From an uncultured Tenacibaculum sp. (GTDB taxonomy: Bacteria > Bacteroidota > Bacteroidia > Flavobacteriales > Flavobacteriaceae): 62,526 bases of DNA. The translations under genes were made by a program, and so were the position numbers. Below the pieces are notes generated by a model. It did no database searches. It was not told where the DNA came from and saw only the letters and a program-made list of their open reading frames with translations. Shown here in pieces: positions 18,468 through 28,024 of the stretch. The stretch lies in the NCBI GenBank assembly GCA_947498055.1, contig CANMJA010000027.1, positions 1 to 62,526 of the forward strand. The letters are read 5' to 3'. The stretch's first letter is position 1. Each line of letters begins with the position of its first letter.

Positions 18468-19268
18468 TTATTCTTTTAGTATTTCCAATTTAACCACCAA
18501 ACCTTCATTTGCCCTTACATTAAACACAGTATCGTCTTCAAAAATAAAATACTGTCCTTTTACTCCTACTAATTTACCCCTATAATTTTTCTCCTTTTTT
18601 ATATTTAAACTCTTTGGTTTTTCTGGGTATTTTTCAACAGGGAAGTTAAGGATCGTTTCTTTGTTATTTTCTATAAAATACTCTTTTACTTCCTCTGGAA
18701 TAAAAGATTGTAACCGTTCTTTCCATTCAATTAATTCATCACCTTCCACATCATTCTTTAACATTTTACGCCAATTTGTTTTATCGGCTACATGCTCCTT
18801 TAAGGCAACTTCTGTAATTCCTGCTAAATAACGATTTGGTACCTCTACAATTTCTATTGCTTTATGCGCTCCTTGGTCTATCCAACGTGTTGGTACTTGA
18901 TTTTTTCTTGTAACTCCTACTTTTACATTACTAGAATTGGCTAAATACACAATATGAGGTTGCAATTGTACTTTTTTCTCATACTCTAAATCACGATCTT
19001 CTTCTCCTAAATGTGCTTTACTTAACTCAGGACGCATAATCCAATCTCCTGCATTTGGAGTTTCAAAAAAACAGGACTTACAAAACCCTTGACGATAAAT
19101 TTCCTTTTCTAAACCACAACACAAACACTCATACGTAATAAAACTTAACGATATGTTTTTATTAAGTAACTGATTTACATTAATAAAATCGGTTTTCATA
19201 TCTAAATAATATTGAATAGTATCTAAATATTCTGTATTCATTTTTTTTAAAACGCCCGTGTATTGCAT
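18468..19268 (-). CDS. DUF2797 domain-containing protein
   Basis: The 266-residue protein matches my recollection of DUF2797 by VKVGVTRKNQVPTRWIDQGA, VPNRYLAGITEVALK and TNWRKMLKNDV. Before it lies a four-Cys cluster (ECLCCGLEKEIYRQGFCKSC) that could bind zinc. The pattern of a short beta sheet with Arg and Glu resembles GIY-YIG-like folds; that is inference and no activity is known. A TAAGTTTG -7 box on the minus strand (19299-19306) lies about 30 nt upstream. It is transcribed divergently from the GH3-like gene. Confidence 0.85.
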   Translation of the reverse strand: MQYTGVLKKMNTEYLDTIQYYLDMKTDFINVNQLLNKNISLSFITYECLCCGLEKEIYRQGFCKSCFFETPNAGDWIMRPELSKAHLGEEDRDLEYEKKVQLQPHIVYLANSSNVKVGVTRKNQVPTRWIDQGAHKAIEIVEVPNRYLAGITEVALKEHVADKTNWRKMLKNDVEGDELIEWKERLQSFIPEEVKEYFIENNKETILNFPVEKYPEKPKSLNIKKEKNYRGKLVGVKGQYFIFEDDTVFNVRANEGLVVKLEILKE

Positions 19269-19298
19269 GTTGTAAAATTTACTATTTTTAGCCTAGAA

Positions 19299-19306
19299 CA
19301 AACTTA
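19299..19306 (-). promoter_or_regulatory. -7 element of the DUF2797 gene
   Basis: The minus strand reads TAAGTTTG, an exact TAnnTTTG box 31 nt before the start at 19268. No clear -33 element is seen. Confidence 0.45.
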
Positions 19307-19323
19307 CAAATTCGAGGTTAAAA

Positions 19324-20838
19324 ATGCCATTCCAGTTTATAAATTCTATTATCTCTTGGTTTTTAAAAAAAAGAAAGCATCAAATTGAGCTATTTCTAAA
19401 GTATCCTATTGATGTTCAGGAAGAATTATTGTTAAAATTAATTTCTTTAGCTAAAAATACAGAGTTTGGTAAGCAACAAAAATTCTCTAAAATTAAAAAG
19501 TATAAAGATTTTAGAAAAAAAGTTCCTATTCAAAAATACGAAACCATAGAACCTTTAATAGAACGCTGTAGAAAAGGCGAACAAAATTTATTTTGGCCTT
19601 CTAAAATTAAATGGTTTGCAAAATCTAGCGGAACCACCAATGCAAAAAGTAAATTTATACCTGTTAGCGATGAAGCTTTAGAAGATTGCCATTTTAAGGC
19701 TGGTAAAGATATGTTGTGCTTGTATATTAATAATAATGAAAATGCTAAATTATTTACAGGAAAAGGATTACGATTAGGCGGGAGTTCTGCTATTTATGAG
19801 GACAATGATACTTATTTTGGCGATTTATCTGCTATTATTATTGAAAACATGCCTTTTTGGGCAGAATACAGTTCTGCTCCTAAACAAGAGGTAGCACTTA
19901 TGGAAGAATGGGAAACTAAAATGGAAGCCATTATAGAAGAAACTATTCATGAAAACATTACCAGTTTAGTTGGCGTTCCTTCTTGGATGTTAGTTCTTCT
20001 AAATCGTGTTTTAGATAAAACAGGAAAAGATAATATTCTAGAAGTTTGGCCCAATTTAGAAGTATATTTTCATGGAGGCGTAAATTTTAATCCGTACAAA
20101 GAACAATATCAAAAACTAATTCCTAAAAAAGATTTTAAATATTACGAAACCTACAATGCTTCTGAAGGTTTTTTTGCTATTCAGGATAGAAATAATTCTG
20201 ACGAGTTGTTGTTAATGTTAGATTATGGAATTTTTTATGAATTTATACCAATGTCTGAGTATGAAGGTGAAAATTCAAAAGCTATTCCGCTTTCAAAAGT
20301 AAAAAAGAACACTAATTATGCGGTGGTAATTACTACGAATGGTGGTTTATGGCGATATTTAATTGGTGATACTGTAAAGTTTACCTCTACAAAACCATAT
20401 CGTGTTAAAATTACTGGTAGAACTAAACATCATATTAATGTTTTTGGTGAAGAGTTAATTATTGAAAATGCTGAAGAAGCTTTAAAATCTGCTTGTGAAA
20501 AAACAAATGCAAGCATTAAAGATTATACCGTTGCTCCTATTTTTATGAATGGAAAAGAAAATGGTGCGCATGAATGGATTATTGAATTTGAAAATAAGCC
20601 TGAAAGCTTGCCTTTTTTTACTGAAATTTTAGACAATGCTTTAAAAAACTGTAATTCAGATTATGAAGCTAAACGTTATAATAACATGACTTTATCTATG
20701 CCTAAAATTAAGGCAGCACGCGAGGGTTTGTTTTACGATTGGCTTAAAGAAAAAGGAAAATTAGGTGGGCAACATAAAATTCCGAGGCTATCTAACAAAA
20801 GAACATTTATAGAAGAATTAAACAACCTTAAAAACTAA
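19324..20838 (+). CDS. GH3 family acyl-adenylating protein
   Basis: GH3 proteins belong to the ANL adenylate-forming superfamily and in plants conjugate amino acids to hormones. This 504-residue protein has the phosphate-loop-like SSGTTNAKSKFIPVSDEAL (about residues 101-119), YFHGGVNF, YYETYNASEGFFAIQD and the hinge-like GDTVKF...ITGRTKHHINVFGEEL. Bacterial members are common in Bacteroidota but their substrate is unknown, so only an acyl-adenylate reaction is inferred. Its stop overlaps the start of the Crp-like gene by one base. Confidence 0.9.
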   Translation: MPFQFINSIISWFLKKRKHQIELFLKYPIDVQEELLLKLISLAKNTEFGKQQKFSKIKKYKDFRKKVPIQKYETIEPLIERCRKGEQNLFWPSKIKWFAKSSGTTNAKSKFIPVSDEALEDCHFKAGKDMLCLYINNNENAKLFTGKGLRLGGSSAIYEDNDTYFGDLSAIIIENMPFWAEYSSAPKQEVALMEEWETKMEAIIEETIHENITSLVGVPSWMLVLLNRVLDKTGKDNILEVWPNLEVYFHGGVNFNPYKEQYQKLIPKKDFKYYETYNASEGFFAIQDRNNSDELLLMLDYGIFYEFIPMSEYEGENSKAIPLSKVKKNTNYAVVITTNGGLWRYLIGDTVKFTSTKPYRVKITGRTKHHINVFGEELIIENAEEALKSACEKTNASIKDYTVAPIFMNGKENGAHEWIIEFENKPESLPFFTEILDNALKNCNSDYEAKRYNNMTLSMPKIKAAREGLFYDWLKEKGKLGGQHKIPRLSNKRTFIEELNNLKN

Positions 20839-21398
20839 TGGAATCTTTCTTTTCAAAAAATATAAGTTTATTATTAGAAAATGAAGAAATTGCTACTGCT
20901 TTACAAAAAATAGCGATTCCTACATCTTATAAAAAAGGAGAGATCATTCATTCTTCAAATACTATTTGTAATCATTTTTATCTTTTATTTAGCGGTGTTG
21001 CTAGAGTTTTTTATTATAAAGATGGAAAAGATGTTACGGTTCATATTGCACAAGAGCAAGAAAGTTCAACCGCTATTGATAGTTTTATTCAGCGAAAAAA
21101 AAGTAAATACAGTATGGAAGCTTTAGAAGATATTGAATGCATTGCTATTTCTAGAAATGACATGGAAGAATTATCTGCTAAAAATCATGATTTTGAACAT
21201 TTTGGAAGGTTATTTCTTGAACAAATTTATATAGATTTAGCCGAAAGATTAGATAGTTTATTATTACATACTTCGTTAGAACGTTATGAAAATTTACTAC
21301 AACAAAAACCTGAATTATTTCAGCGTGTACCTGCTAAACATTTAGCTTCTTTTTTAGGGATGAGTCCTGAGAATTTTAGTAGAATTAGAGGTAAATAA
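20838..21398 (+). CDS. Crp/Fnr family transcriptional regulator
   Basis: The 186-residue protein has an N-terminal cyclic-nucleotide-binding-like beta barrel (GEIIHSSNTICNHFYLLFSGVARVFYYKDGKD) and a short helix-turn-helix end (RVPAKHLASFLGMSPENFSRIRGK). The ligand Arg/Glu signature of CRP is absent, so cAMP sensing is doubtful. It starts within the TAATG overlap with the GH3-like gene, so both are translationally coupled, and it may regulate that operon. No operator was recognised. Confidence 0.9.
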   Translation: MESFFSKNISLLLENEEIATALQKIAIPTSYKKGEIIHSSNTICNHFYLLFSGVARVFYYKDGKDVTVHIAQEQESSTAIDSFIQRKKSKYSMEALEDIECIAISRNDMEELSAKNHDFEHFGRLFLEQIYIDLAERLDSLLLHTSLERYENLLQQKPELFQRVPAKHLASFLGMSPENFSRIRGK

Positions 21399-21522
21399 TT
21401 ATTCTATAAAAATTTATATATACACTACGAATAACAATAATTTATTAGCGAAAAAACTTTTATAGCTTACAGTATTACTAAATCTCTGTAACTTAGTCTT
21501 CATTATATTTTATATTCTAGTA

Positions 21523-23583
21523 ATGACTAAAAAAATATTTTTACTTTTTATCTTTCTTATTGCTCTTCGTGCTATAAATGCTCAAGTATATGTTGTTAAA
21601 GATACTACTGTTTTTTATTATGATAAAATAATTAAAGATGCAGATGCAAATTCTTTTGATATTATAAATCATACAAATTTAGCTTATGCTAAAGACAAAA
21701 ACTATGTATATCATAAAGGTTTAAAAACTGAATATGATGTTGCTACTTTTGAAATACATGAAAAACATTGGAGAAATAAAACCTATCTTTCTGATAAAAA
21801 TGATGTTTATACTTATGATTACTATGCAAAATCATATTTTCCTATTGGTAGTAGCTCTCCAAAATCTTATAGAAAATATAATGACAAAATTAATATAGAC
21901 AATGCATCTATATACTGGGAAAATAGAAGAATTTCAGGTTCACATTCTAATTCATTAGAAATTATTTCTCACGAATTTTTTCGTGATAAAAACAATGTGT
22001 ATTACAAAGATTTTAAATTACCATTAGATGTAAATAGCTTAAAAACATTTATATCTGAAAATAAAAACATAGATTTTATTGGAGATGCTACAAAAATATA
22101 TAGCGATGCAGGATATGGTCATTTAATGAATACTTCTCGTTTTAAATATATTAATTACAATTATGTTAAAGATGATAAGAAGGTACTATATAGAGATAAA
22201 CTTTTAAGAGCAGATGCTACCACTTTTCATGTTCCTAACTCTAAAATAAATCATTTTGCGAAAGATAAATATCATGATTTCTATTTAGGGAATGTTTTTC
22301 CTAATAGAGTACCTAAAAAACATTTAGTAAATGATGATACCTTTAAAAGTTACTTTGATTGGGTAAATTCTCAATTAAAAAAAGCGTTCTCACAGAATTT
22401 AACTGCTATAGAAAAAGAACCTATTCATTCTTTAAAGGAGTTATATACATTTCCTGCATCTAACCATACTAAAATTAGAAAAGGAAAATATATTTATGTA
22501 AATGAAAAACCACAACCTTTTATCGATGCTATTACTTTTACAATTTATAATAATGACTATGCAAAAGATAAAAACCAAGTATATCTAATTTATGAATATG
22601 ACGATCATGTAACTTTTAACCCTATTAAAGATGTTGATCCTGATTCTTTTTCAATCATTAAAGAAGATGACAAATATACTTCCTATTGTAAAGATGCTAA
22701 AAATGTATTCATTGATTTTGATAAAATTGAACATGCAGATCCCAATTCTTTTAGGGTTTTAACTGATGATTTTGGACAGGATAAAAATGCAGTTTTTTAC
22801 ATAAAAAAAAGAATTCCTAATTTAAAATCTACACCTAATAGCTCTATAAAAAAAATAGCCGAAAATTATTATAGTTATGGAAATGAAATTTTATTTATAG
22901 ATACTTATAAAGACGCTGCTGTAGTAGTAAAACATCCTAATAAAAACAACTTTAAAGTTATTAATTATTATTATGCTTTAAACGGAAGTACAATTCTATA
23001 TCAAGGAGAAATTATTGGTACTTTAACTGAAAACGAATCTATTTTAATCGAAAGAAATCATCTTCTAAAAACTTCTGAAAATAAAACATACAAGTACGGT
23101 CGTTTAATAGACTTAAAAGACAAATCTCGACTTCGAAAATATGGTAACACGAAATATTTAACAGACGGAATTCAATTATTCACTTCTAATACTAAACAAA
23201 TACCAATAGCTCCTATTACTGAAGTATACAATGGAAATGGTTACAGATCATACATCACTTTTAAAAACGGAAAAGCTTTATACGACAACCATGTATTTGA
23301 CATAGACCTTCTTTCTTTTGAAGAGTTCAAAAATTCAGATTTTGCGAAAGATAAAAACTATGTATATTTTAAAGGTAAAATAACTAAATACGATGCTACA
23401 ACTTTTCACGTTTTTTCTCGTGATTTTGTGTCTGACAAAAATGGGGTTTACTACAAAAATGATTTAATAAAAGAAGCAGATACAAACTCCTTTAATCAAT
23501 TCTATTATTATGGTTTTGATAAAAAAAACTTTTATTTCAATAATAAGATAATTCCTAGGTCTAAAATCAATCTAAAAAAATAG
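21523..23583 (+). CDS. Secreted DKNYY-repeat protein
   Basis: The 686-residue product has a signal peptide (IFLLFIFLIALRAINAQ) and at least ten copies of a unit of about 50-60 residues centred on DKN-VYY with a following DA-TF turn: for example AKDKNYVYHKG, FRDKNNVYYKD, AKDKNQVYLIY, GQDKNAVFY, AKDKNYVYFKG and VSDKNGVYYKN. This is the DKNYY family pattern, thought to be an exported beta-rich repeat; no enzyme activity is known. A related gene follows after 4 nt and must share its transcript. Confidence 0.88.
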   Translation: MTKKIFLLFIFLIALRAINAQVYVVKDTTVFYYDKIIKDADANSFDIINHTNLAYAKDKNYVYHKGLKTEYDVATFEIHEKHWRNKTYLSDKNDVYTYDYYAKSYFPIGSSSPKSYRKYNDKINIDNASIYWENRRISGSHSNSLEIISHEFFRDKNNVYYKDFKLPLDVNSLKTFISENKNIDFIGDATKIYSDAGYGHLMNTSRFKYINYNYVKDDKKVLYRDKLLRADATTFHVPNSKINHFAKDKYHDFYLGNVFPNRVPKKHLVNDDTFKSYFDWVNSQLKKAFSQNLTAIEKEPIHSLKELYTFPASNHTKIRKGKYIYVNEKPQPFIDAITFTIYNNDYAKDKNQVYLIYEYDDHVTFNPIKDVDPDSFSIIKEDDKYTSYCKDAKNVFIDFDKIEHADPNSFRVLTDDFGQDKNAVFYIKKRIPNLKSTPNSSIKKIAENYYSYGNEILFIDTYKDAAVVVKHPNKNNFKVINYYYALNGSTILYQGEIIGTLTENESILIERNHLLKTSENKTYKYGRLIDLKDKSRLRKYGNTKYLTDGIQLFTSNTKQIPIAPITEVYNGNGYRSYITFKNGKALYDNHVFDIDLLSFEEFKNSDFAKDKNYVYFKGKITKYDATTFHVFSRDFVSDKNGVYYKNDLIKEADTNSFNQFYYYGFDKKNFYFNNKIIPRSKINLKK

Positions 23584-23587
23584 TAAG

Positions 23588-24847
23588 ATGAAAAATTTCC
23601 TTTTAGTAACTATTCTTTTCCACTATTGTCTCTCTTTTTCTCAAATTAGTGAAACTAAACAAGTTTATAACGGATGTAAATTTTTAGAAAAACCTAATTA
23701 CATTATAAATAAAAATAGTGTATACTTCGAAAAATGTGCTATCCACAGAAAAGTACCTGCTAATGTTAGCTCCTTTAAAACGGTAGGTGAAGGATTGGCT
23801 TATGATGATAAAAACATCTTCTTTAATGGTATGAAACTAGATATTACACCTAATAAACCAAGTATTATTCACAATCAATATAGAATGAATTCTACTGTTT
23901 ATTGGAAAAACAATAATTTTTTATATAAGAATACCTTAAAAATAAATAAGATAGATACTTCTTCTTATCAACATATTTCTTATAGTAATTATAGTAAAGA
24001 TAAAGATGGTATATACTATTTAGGTAAAACAATAAAAGAAGCAGATACAGAAACTTTTGTAAGTGAATCTCCTTATGGTTTTGATAAAAATTTCGTTTAT
24101 TATAAAAACAAAAAAATACGCAAAAATGGTTTTCTAAAATCTATTAACGGATATTTTTTTAAAGATAGTACAACAGTATACAAGAGAAAAGATAGTTATA
24201 GTGAAAAACTAGTACCTATTCTTAATTTAAAAACAGAAAATTGTAAATCTATACTAGGAACTAAATATGCAATTATTAACGATACACTTTACTATTTAAA
24301 TAGAAAAACTAAAATAACTAACTTAAACTTAGAAAAAGTTAAAGTTTTAGATGAGGAGTTAATTACTTATGAAAACACTTTGTTTTACAAGGGAGTTAGT
24401 ACACAAAAATTGGAGGTAAATTCTTTAAAAATACATAAAGGAGATTCAAGGTATCGAAAAACAGTTTTTGACAAAAATGGTGTTTATAACATCAGAGTTA
24501 CTTCTCACAATAATGAGTTTCTTATTGAAAATATATATGCACTACCTAAGCCATTACGACACTTATCTCCGCTCTTAGAAAACACAACACAAATTTCTTT
24601 TTCTGAAGAAGATGTATTAAAGAACAATTATTCTATAGATAAAAAAACACTTTTTACTAGTAATGGAATTACTGATTTTAATAATTTAGAGGTAGTTTCT
24701 GTACTTAAAGGGTATAGACCTGGTTGTAGTCAAGATCACAATCCTGGAAGCAATTATTATATTTTAAAAAATAAAAAAGGGTATTGGGAATTAAAACTAA
24801 GTGCCGAAAATGTTTTAAAATTTATTGGTGAAACGTATGAGTTTTAA
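23588..24847 (+). CDS. Secreted DKNYY-repeat protein, second copy
   Basis: The 419-residue protein has a signal peptide (FLLVTILFHYCLSFSQ) and the same kind of repeat as the gene before it, fewer and more diverged: AYDDKNIFFNG, SKDKDGIYYLG, GFDKNFVYYKN, FDKNGVYN. Five to six Cys residues distinguish it from its neighbour. It is convergent with the gene at 24877, 29 nt away. Confidence 0.85.
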   Translation: MKNFLLVTILFHYCLSFSQISETKQVYNGCKFLEKPNYIINKNSVYFEKCAIHRKVPANVSSFKTVGEGLAYDDKNIFFNGMKLDITPNKPSIIHNQYRMNSTVYWKNNNFLYKNTLKINKIDTSSYQHISYSNYSKDKDGIYYLGKTIKEADTETFVSESPYGFDKNFVYYKNKKIRKNGFLKSINGYFFKDSTTVYKRKDSYSEKLVPILNLKTENCKSILGTKYAIINDTLYYLNRKTKITNLNLEKVKVLDEELITYENTLFYKGVSTQKLEVNSLKIHKGDSRYRKTVFDKNGVYNIRVTSHNNEFLIENIYALPKPLRHLSPLLENTTQISFSEEDVLKNNYSIDKKTLFTSNGITDFNNLEVVSVLKGYRPGCSQDHNPGSNYYILKNKKGYWELKLSAENVLKFIGETYEF

Positions 24848-24876
24848 AATGATATATGAAGAATTTCAATTCTTAC

Positions 24877-25653
24877 TTAAAGCACATAAATATTTAACTG
24901 TTCGCAATCATGTTCATTACCAAAAATAAACACTTCATCTCTCATAGGTATATTAAGTTCTCTAATTTCACCTTTTATTCTATTTAAACACAAATGAATT
25001 CCTAAATAACCATTTAATAAAAACAATTTCTTTATTTCTTCTAAATAAGATACGAACCCCGAAGCTTCATTAATCATATCTACTTTATCTTCCCCTTTTT
25101 CCTCTTCAAATTTTAATAATGGTTGTAAAAAAGGAGTGTAATCAAAACGATTATCTATATTAATATTAGGTAACTCTTTAGTATAATCAAACTCTAAGTA
25201 TTCTTGACCAGAAAGTAATTTAAATTTATAGTTAGGATCTTCATATCCAAAAAAAAATGCTTCTGGTTCATAATCATGTTCTAAAAAAAGTAAATTTAAT
25301 TTAAAGTTATTTTTTTCTTTAGGTAAATTCAGTGAAATATCTGATAGATTATTTATTAATTGATTTTCAATGTATTTTTGAATTTTATTATCTTCAACAT
25401 TTACAAGTTCTCCTATAACATTCTCTATTTCACGATGAAGATTATTATCATTTAATAACTCTTTTAATTTGCTTTTTTCTTCTTTTTTAAATTTTTCAAT
25501 ATCAATATTTTCATTTGTAAACCATTCAACATTTTCAAAATCATCTAATTCATTTTGGAGAAAATTTGAGAATGACATTTGTTCCTTAAAAAATTTTTTT
25601 GTAATCCTTAAATAATGTTCTAAATTTTCTTTTATCAATTTGTTTTTGTCCAT
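24877..25653 (-). CDS. Hypothetical acidic protein
   Basis: I do not recognise this 258-residue protein. It has no signal peptide or membrane span, is rich in Glu, Asp, Asn and Leu, and is predicted to be largely helical in its first 110 residues and mixed after that (LNLLFLEHDYEPEAFFFGYED). The C-terminal part ends EVFIFGNEHDCEQLNIYVL. Composition and position next to a SUKH gene resemble accessory-region proteins such as immunity proteins, but that is only context. Confidence 0.65.
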   Translation of the reverse strand: MDKNKLIKENLEHYLRITKKFFKEQMSFSNFLQNELDDFENVEWFTNENIDIEKFKKEEKSKLKELLNDNNLHREIENVIGELVNVEDNKIQKYIENQLINNLSDISLNLPKEKNNFKLNLLFLEHDYEPEAFFFGYEDPNYKFKLLSGQEYLEFDYTKELPNINIDNRFDYTPFLQPLLKFEEEKGEDKVDMINEASGFVSYLEEIKKLFLLNGYLGIHLCLNRIKGEIRELNIPMRDEVFIFGNEHDCEQLNIYVL

Positions 25654-25704
25654 TTTATTTTGAGTTTAATCGGGTTAATTTAGTTACTAGTTCACTTCTT
25701 AAAA

Positions 25705-25880
25705 CTATTACATTTAGGAATTTTGATGGAACTAAATATCAATTCGAGTACTTTTGAGATAGGAAAAAAGTGTATCGAAAACTATTTTGGAACTAAAATT
25801 ATGATTTTTGATACAATTTTTCTCCATTTTAACCCAAAAAATCACTCGAATTAACAGAATCTTACTCTAAATGCACAACG
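25705..25880. repeat. 176-bp palindromic MITE-like element (copy 1)
   Basis: It runs from CTATTACATTTAGG to CTCTAAATGCACAACG, with imperfect terminal inverted repeats (consensus GTTRTGCATTTRGA). Inside are nested inverted arms, TTCGAGT with ACTCGAA and TGTATCGA with GATACAA, so the whole element folds back on itself. The copy at 42227 has the same length. It carries no gene. Confidence 0.75.
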
Positions 25881-25905
25881 AGTTTCTCTCATATTTTTTT
25901 TTATA

Positions 25906-26628
25906 TCAACCTAAACCCAACTGATAATTTTTATCTAATTCTGTAATAACTTCATTTTTAGATTTCACTAAAACATGCAACCATTCTGTAAAGTTCTCTA
26001 CTTTATAAAAAAGTTTTTTGTGTTGCGAGCTATAATAAGCCAAACTCCATTCATTATCTTCCTTTTCTTCTTCTGTTAACCAAACCCAAGCACCACCATT
26101 AGAATCTTCTGACATTAAACATAAAAGAGAATCTACTTGTACTTGCTCGTGTTCTACAAGTTCAATTGTAGCATTTAAACTTTTTCGATAATCCTTTAAA
26201 AAACTGTAATTTTTAATATGATCTATACTATTTGCATACACCCATGCACCTCCGTCTCCAAAGTGTCTTAAGAATATTTTATAAGATGTTGGTAAGAGAA
26301 AACCTAACTTACATTCAATCTCTTTTATTTCCTTTTCATTTAAGATCTCTTCTATTTCAGTATGCGCATCTGAATCTTCAAGTAACTCTATAATAATAGA
26401 AGAGATAGGATACTTATTGTACTTATTTTCTTTTAGTTTTTGAATATTATATAATTTTCTTTTTTCTAGTTTTTCTTTTAATATTCTTTCGTTTTTTTCT
26501 TTTTCTACCATGAAACGCTTTCGGCGCATTTCCTTTTTTATCTCTTCTGCTTCCTTCTGATTTTTATAATGTAAATAAGCAATACCTAATGAAGCAAAAC
26601 CGACAATACCATATAATAACAAACTCAT
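25906..26628 (-). CDS. SMI1/KNR4 (SUKH) family protein with N-terminal membrane anchor
   Basis: SUKH proteins bind partner proteins and are frequent immunity proteins of bacterial toxin systems. The 240-residue protein has one N-terminal hydrophobic segment (LLLYGIVGFASLGIAYL), a strongly charged helical stalk (about 22-65) and a SUKH domain: IKEIECKLGFLLPTSYKIFLRHFGDGGAWVY, SEDSNGGAWVWLTEE and FTEWLHVLV. The membrane anchor is unusual for a cytoplasmic immunity protein. No toxin gene is identifiable beside it, so an immunity role is inference. Confidence 0.85.
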   Translation of the reverse strand: MSLLLYGIVGFASLGIAYLHYKNQKEAEEIKKEMRRKRFMVEKEKNERILKEKLEKRKLYNIQKLKENKYNKYPISSIIIELLEDSDAHTEIEEILNEKEIKEIECKLGFLLPTSYKIFLRHFGDGGAWVYANSIDHIKNYSFLKDYRKSLNATIELVEHEQVQVDSLLCLMSEDSNGGAWVWLTEEEKEDNEWSLAYYSSQHKKLFYKVENFTEWLHVLVKSKNEVITELDKNYQLGLG

Positions 26629-26754
26629 TTTATAAAGTTATTATTTTTTTCTTGTTCTATGAAAATCATATTCATTTCGTAAATATACATTACATCTTAT
26701 TGTACTTACTATCATAGTAGATGTCCTTAACTAATTCTTCCCTTATAATTTCAT

Positions 26755-27876
26755 CTACTTATACTCTCTTTTTACAACTGTTTCAACATACTTCCAATTA
26801 GTATCTTTAAAAACCTTTAATGCATAAGTTCCTTTACCTTCTTTAAATTTCTGATGTATATTTACAATTATTGTGTCTTTTTTGGTTTCCACATTTGAAA
26901 TTTTTTCTACCATTTCAGCATCATTCATAAACGTTTTTTTCCCTTCGTTCTTTCCTGAACTAATTTGTTGTAAATAATTGTATTCTTTACGTTCTTTTAC
27001 AAACACATCTTTATAATCATTATTACACAAAGTGATTCCATTATCATCTTTAGCTTTTACGGCATAATTTTCTGCAATAACAAGTTCTACTTCCTTAGTA
27101 TTATCTAAAGTAACCTTTTTAGTTTCTGCTACAGATAAGATACTTTCTCCAGAAAGAATGAACTTTTCTCTTCCATAAATAACCTCTACAAAATTAGTCC
27201 ATGTACAATATTCCTGTCCTTTTTGTTTGGGTCTTCTATAGGTTGTTTTTTGAGAAACATATACGTCCCCTATTTTATCTACAGTTAATTGACTTTCTTT
27301 CTTTAATTTTTTAGTATAAATAGTGTGTTTCCCAGGTAAAATAAGTCCTCTTTGCGATGTTTTTTCAAATACTACAGGTAATTTAGTAATTAAACTTTGA
27401 CGATCTACCTCTTGTTCTTCTCCTAAAAAACCATCAAATACAAAAACAATATCCTCTGAAAATTCCTCTTTTTTAACTGCTACCCATTTTCCTATAATTT
27501 CTTCTCCTTTATCTGTAATTGCTAATTCTAGATCTGTTTCTCCTACAATCTCTAACTTGGTTCCATAAGAAAACTTGCGTTGTTTCTTTCCATTGGGTGC
27601 ATCTCTATACAGAAGTCCACTTTCTGCGGTTACATATTTTGTGTAATTAGCTTTTTTTATTTCATAGCCTTCAGCCTCTTTCTGTAGTTTTTCTATTACA
27701 TTAGAACTATCGATATCTTCAGGTTCATTATTTTTAAGACGAACTCTTGTTTGTTTTCTATTATTAATTGGAAGAATAGCTTCTTCTTTTTTTACTTTCT
27801 TTTCACTCTTAGCATCACAGCCCATTAAAAAATAGGATAATAGGATGAAAAATATTATTTGTATAGATACTCTCAT
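26755..27876 (-). CDS. Lipoprotein with SH3-like domain
   Basis: The 373-residue protein has a lipoprotein signal (FFILLSYFLMGC, Cys near residue 20) and, around residues 60-130, an SH3b-like domain (YVTAESGLLYRDAPNGKKQRKFSYGTKLEI...GKWVAVK) of the type that binds cell-wall peptides. The remaining C-terminal two thirds contain paired beta motifs and Cys residues but no family I can name. It lies within the minus-strand accessory cluster. Confidence 0.8.
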   Translation of the reverse strand: MRVSIQIIFFILLSYFLMGCDAKSEKKVKKEEAILPINNRKQTRVRLKNNEPEDIDSSNVIEKLQKEAEGYEIKKANYTKYVTAESGLLYRDAPNGKKQRKFSYGTKLEIVGETDLELAITDKGEEIIGKWVAVKKEEFSEDIVFVFDGFLGEEQEVDRQSLITKLPVVFEKTSQRGLILPGKHTIYTKKLKKESQLTVDKIGDVYVSQKTTYRRPKQKGQEYCTWTNFVEVIYGREKFILSGESILSVAETKKVTLDNTKEVELVIAENYAVKAKDDNGITLCNNDYKDVFVKERKEYNYLQQISSGKNEGKKTFMNDAEMVEKISNVETKKDTIIVNIHQKFKEGKGTYALKVFKDTNWKYVETVVKREYK

Positions 27877-27970
27877 TACTCTTGTTACTTTAATTTTTGA
27901 TAATATTGTTGTAATTTTTTTTCAGATCTTTTTGTTCCTTTTCTGTTTCTTTAGTTTCTGTTTTGAAAAC

Positions 27971-28020
27971 ACATGTTATAAAAAAGAGCTATTGATTTTA
28001 TTATTTTGTTCATAACATGT
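27971..28020. repeat. Inverted repeat downstream of 28025 gene
   Basis: ACATGTTAT at 27971-27979 is perfectly complemented by ATAACATGT at 28012-28020. It lies just past the minus-strand stop at 28025 and could end that transcript, though it lacks a proper T run. Confidence 0.3.
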
Positions 28021-28024
28021 ACTT

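Noticed and set aside
21523..24847. CRISPR-like or tandem DNA repeats
   Set aside because: The repeats are at protein level (DKNYY units) with variable DNA sequence; no regularly spaced identical repeats occur in the window.
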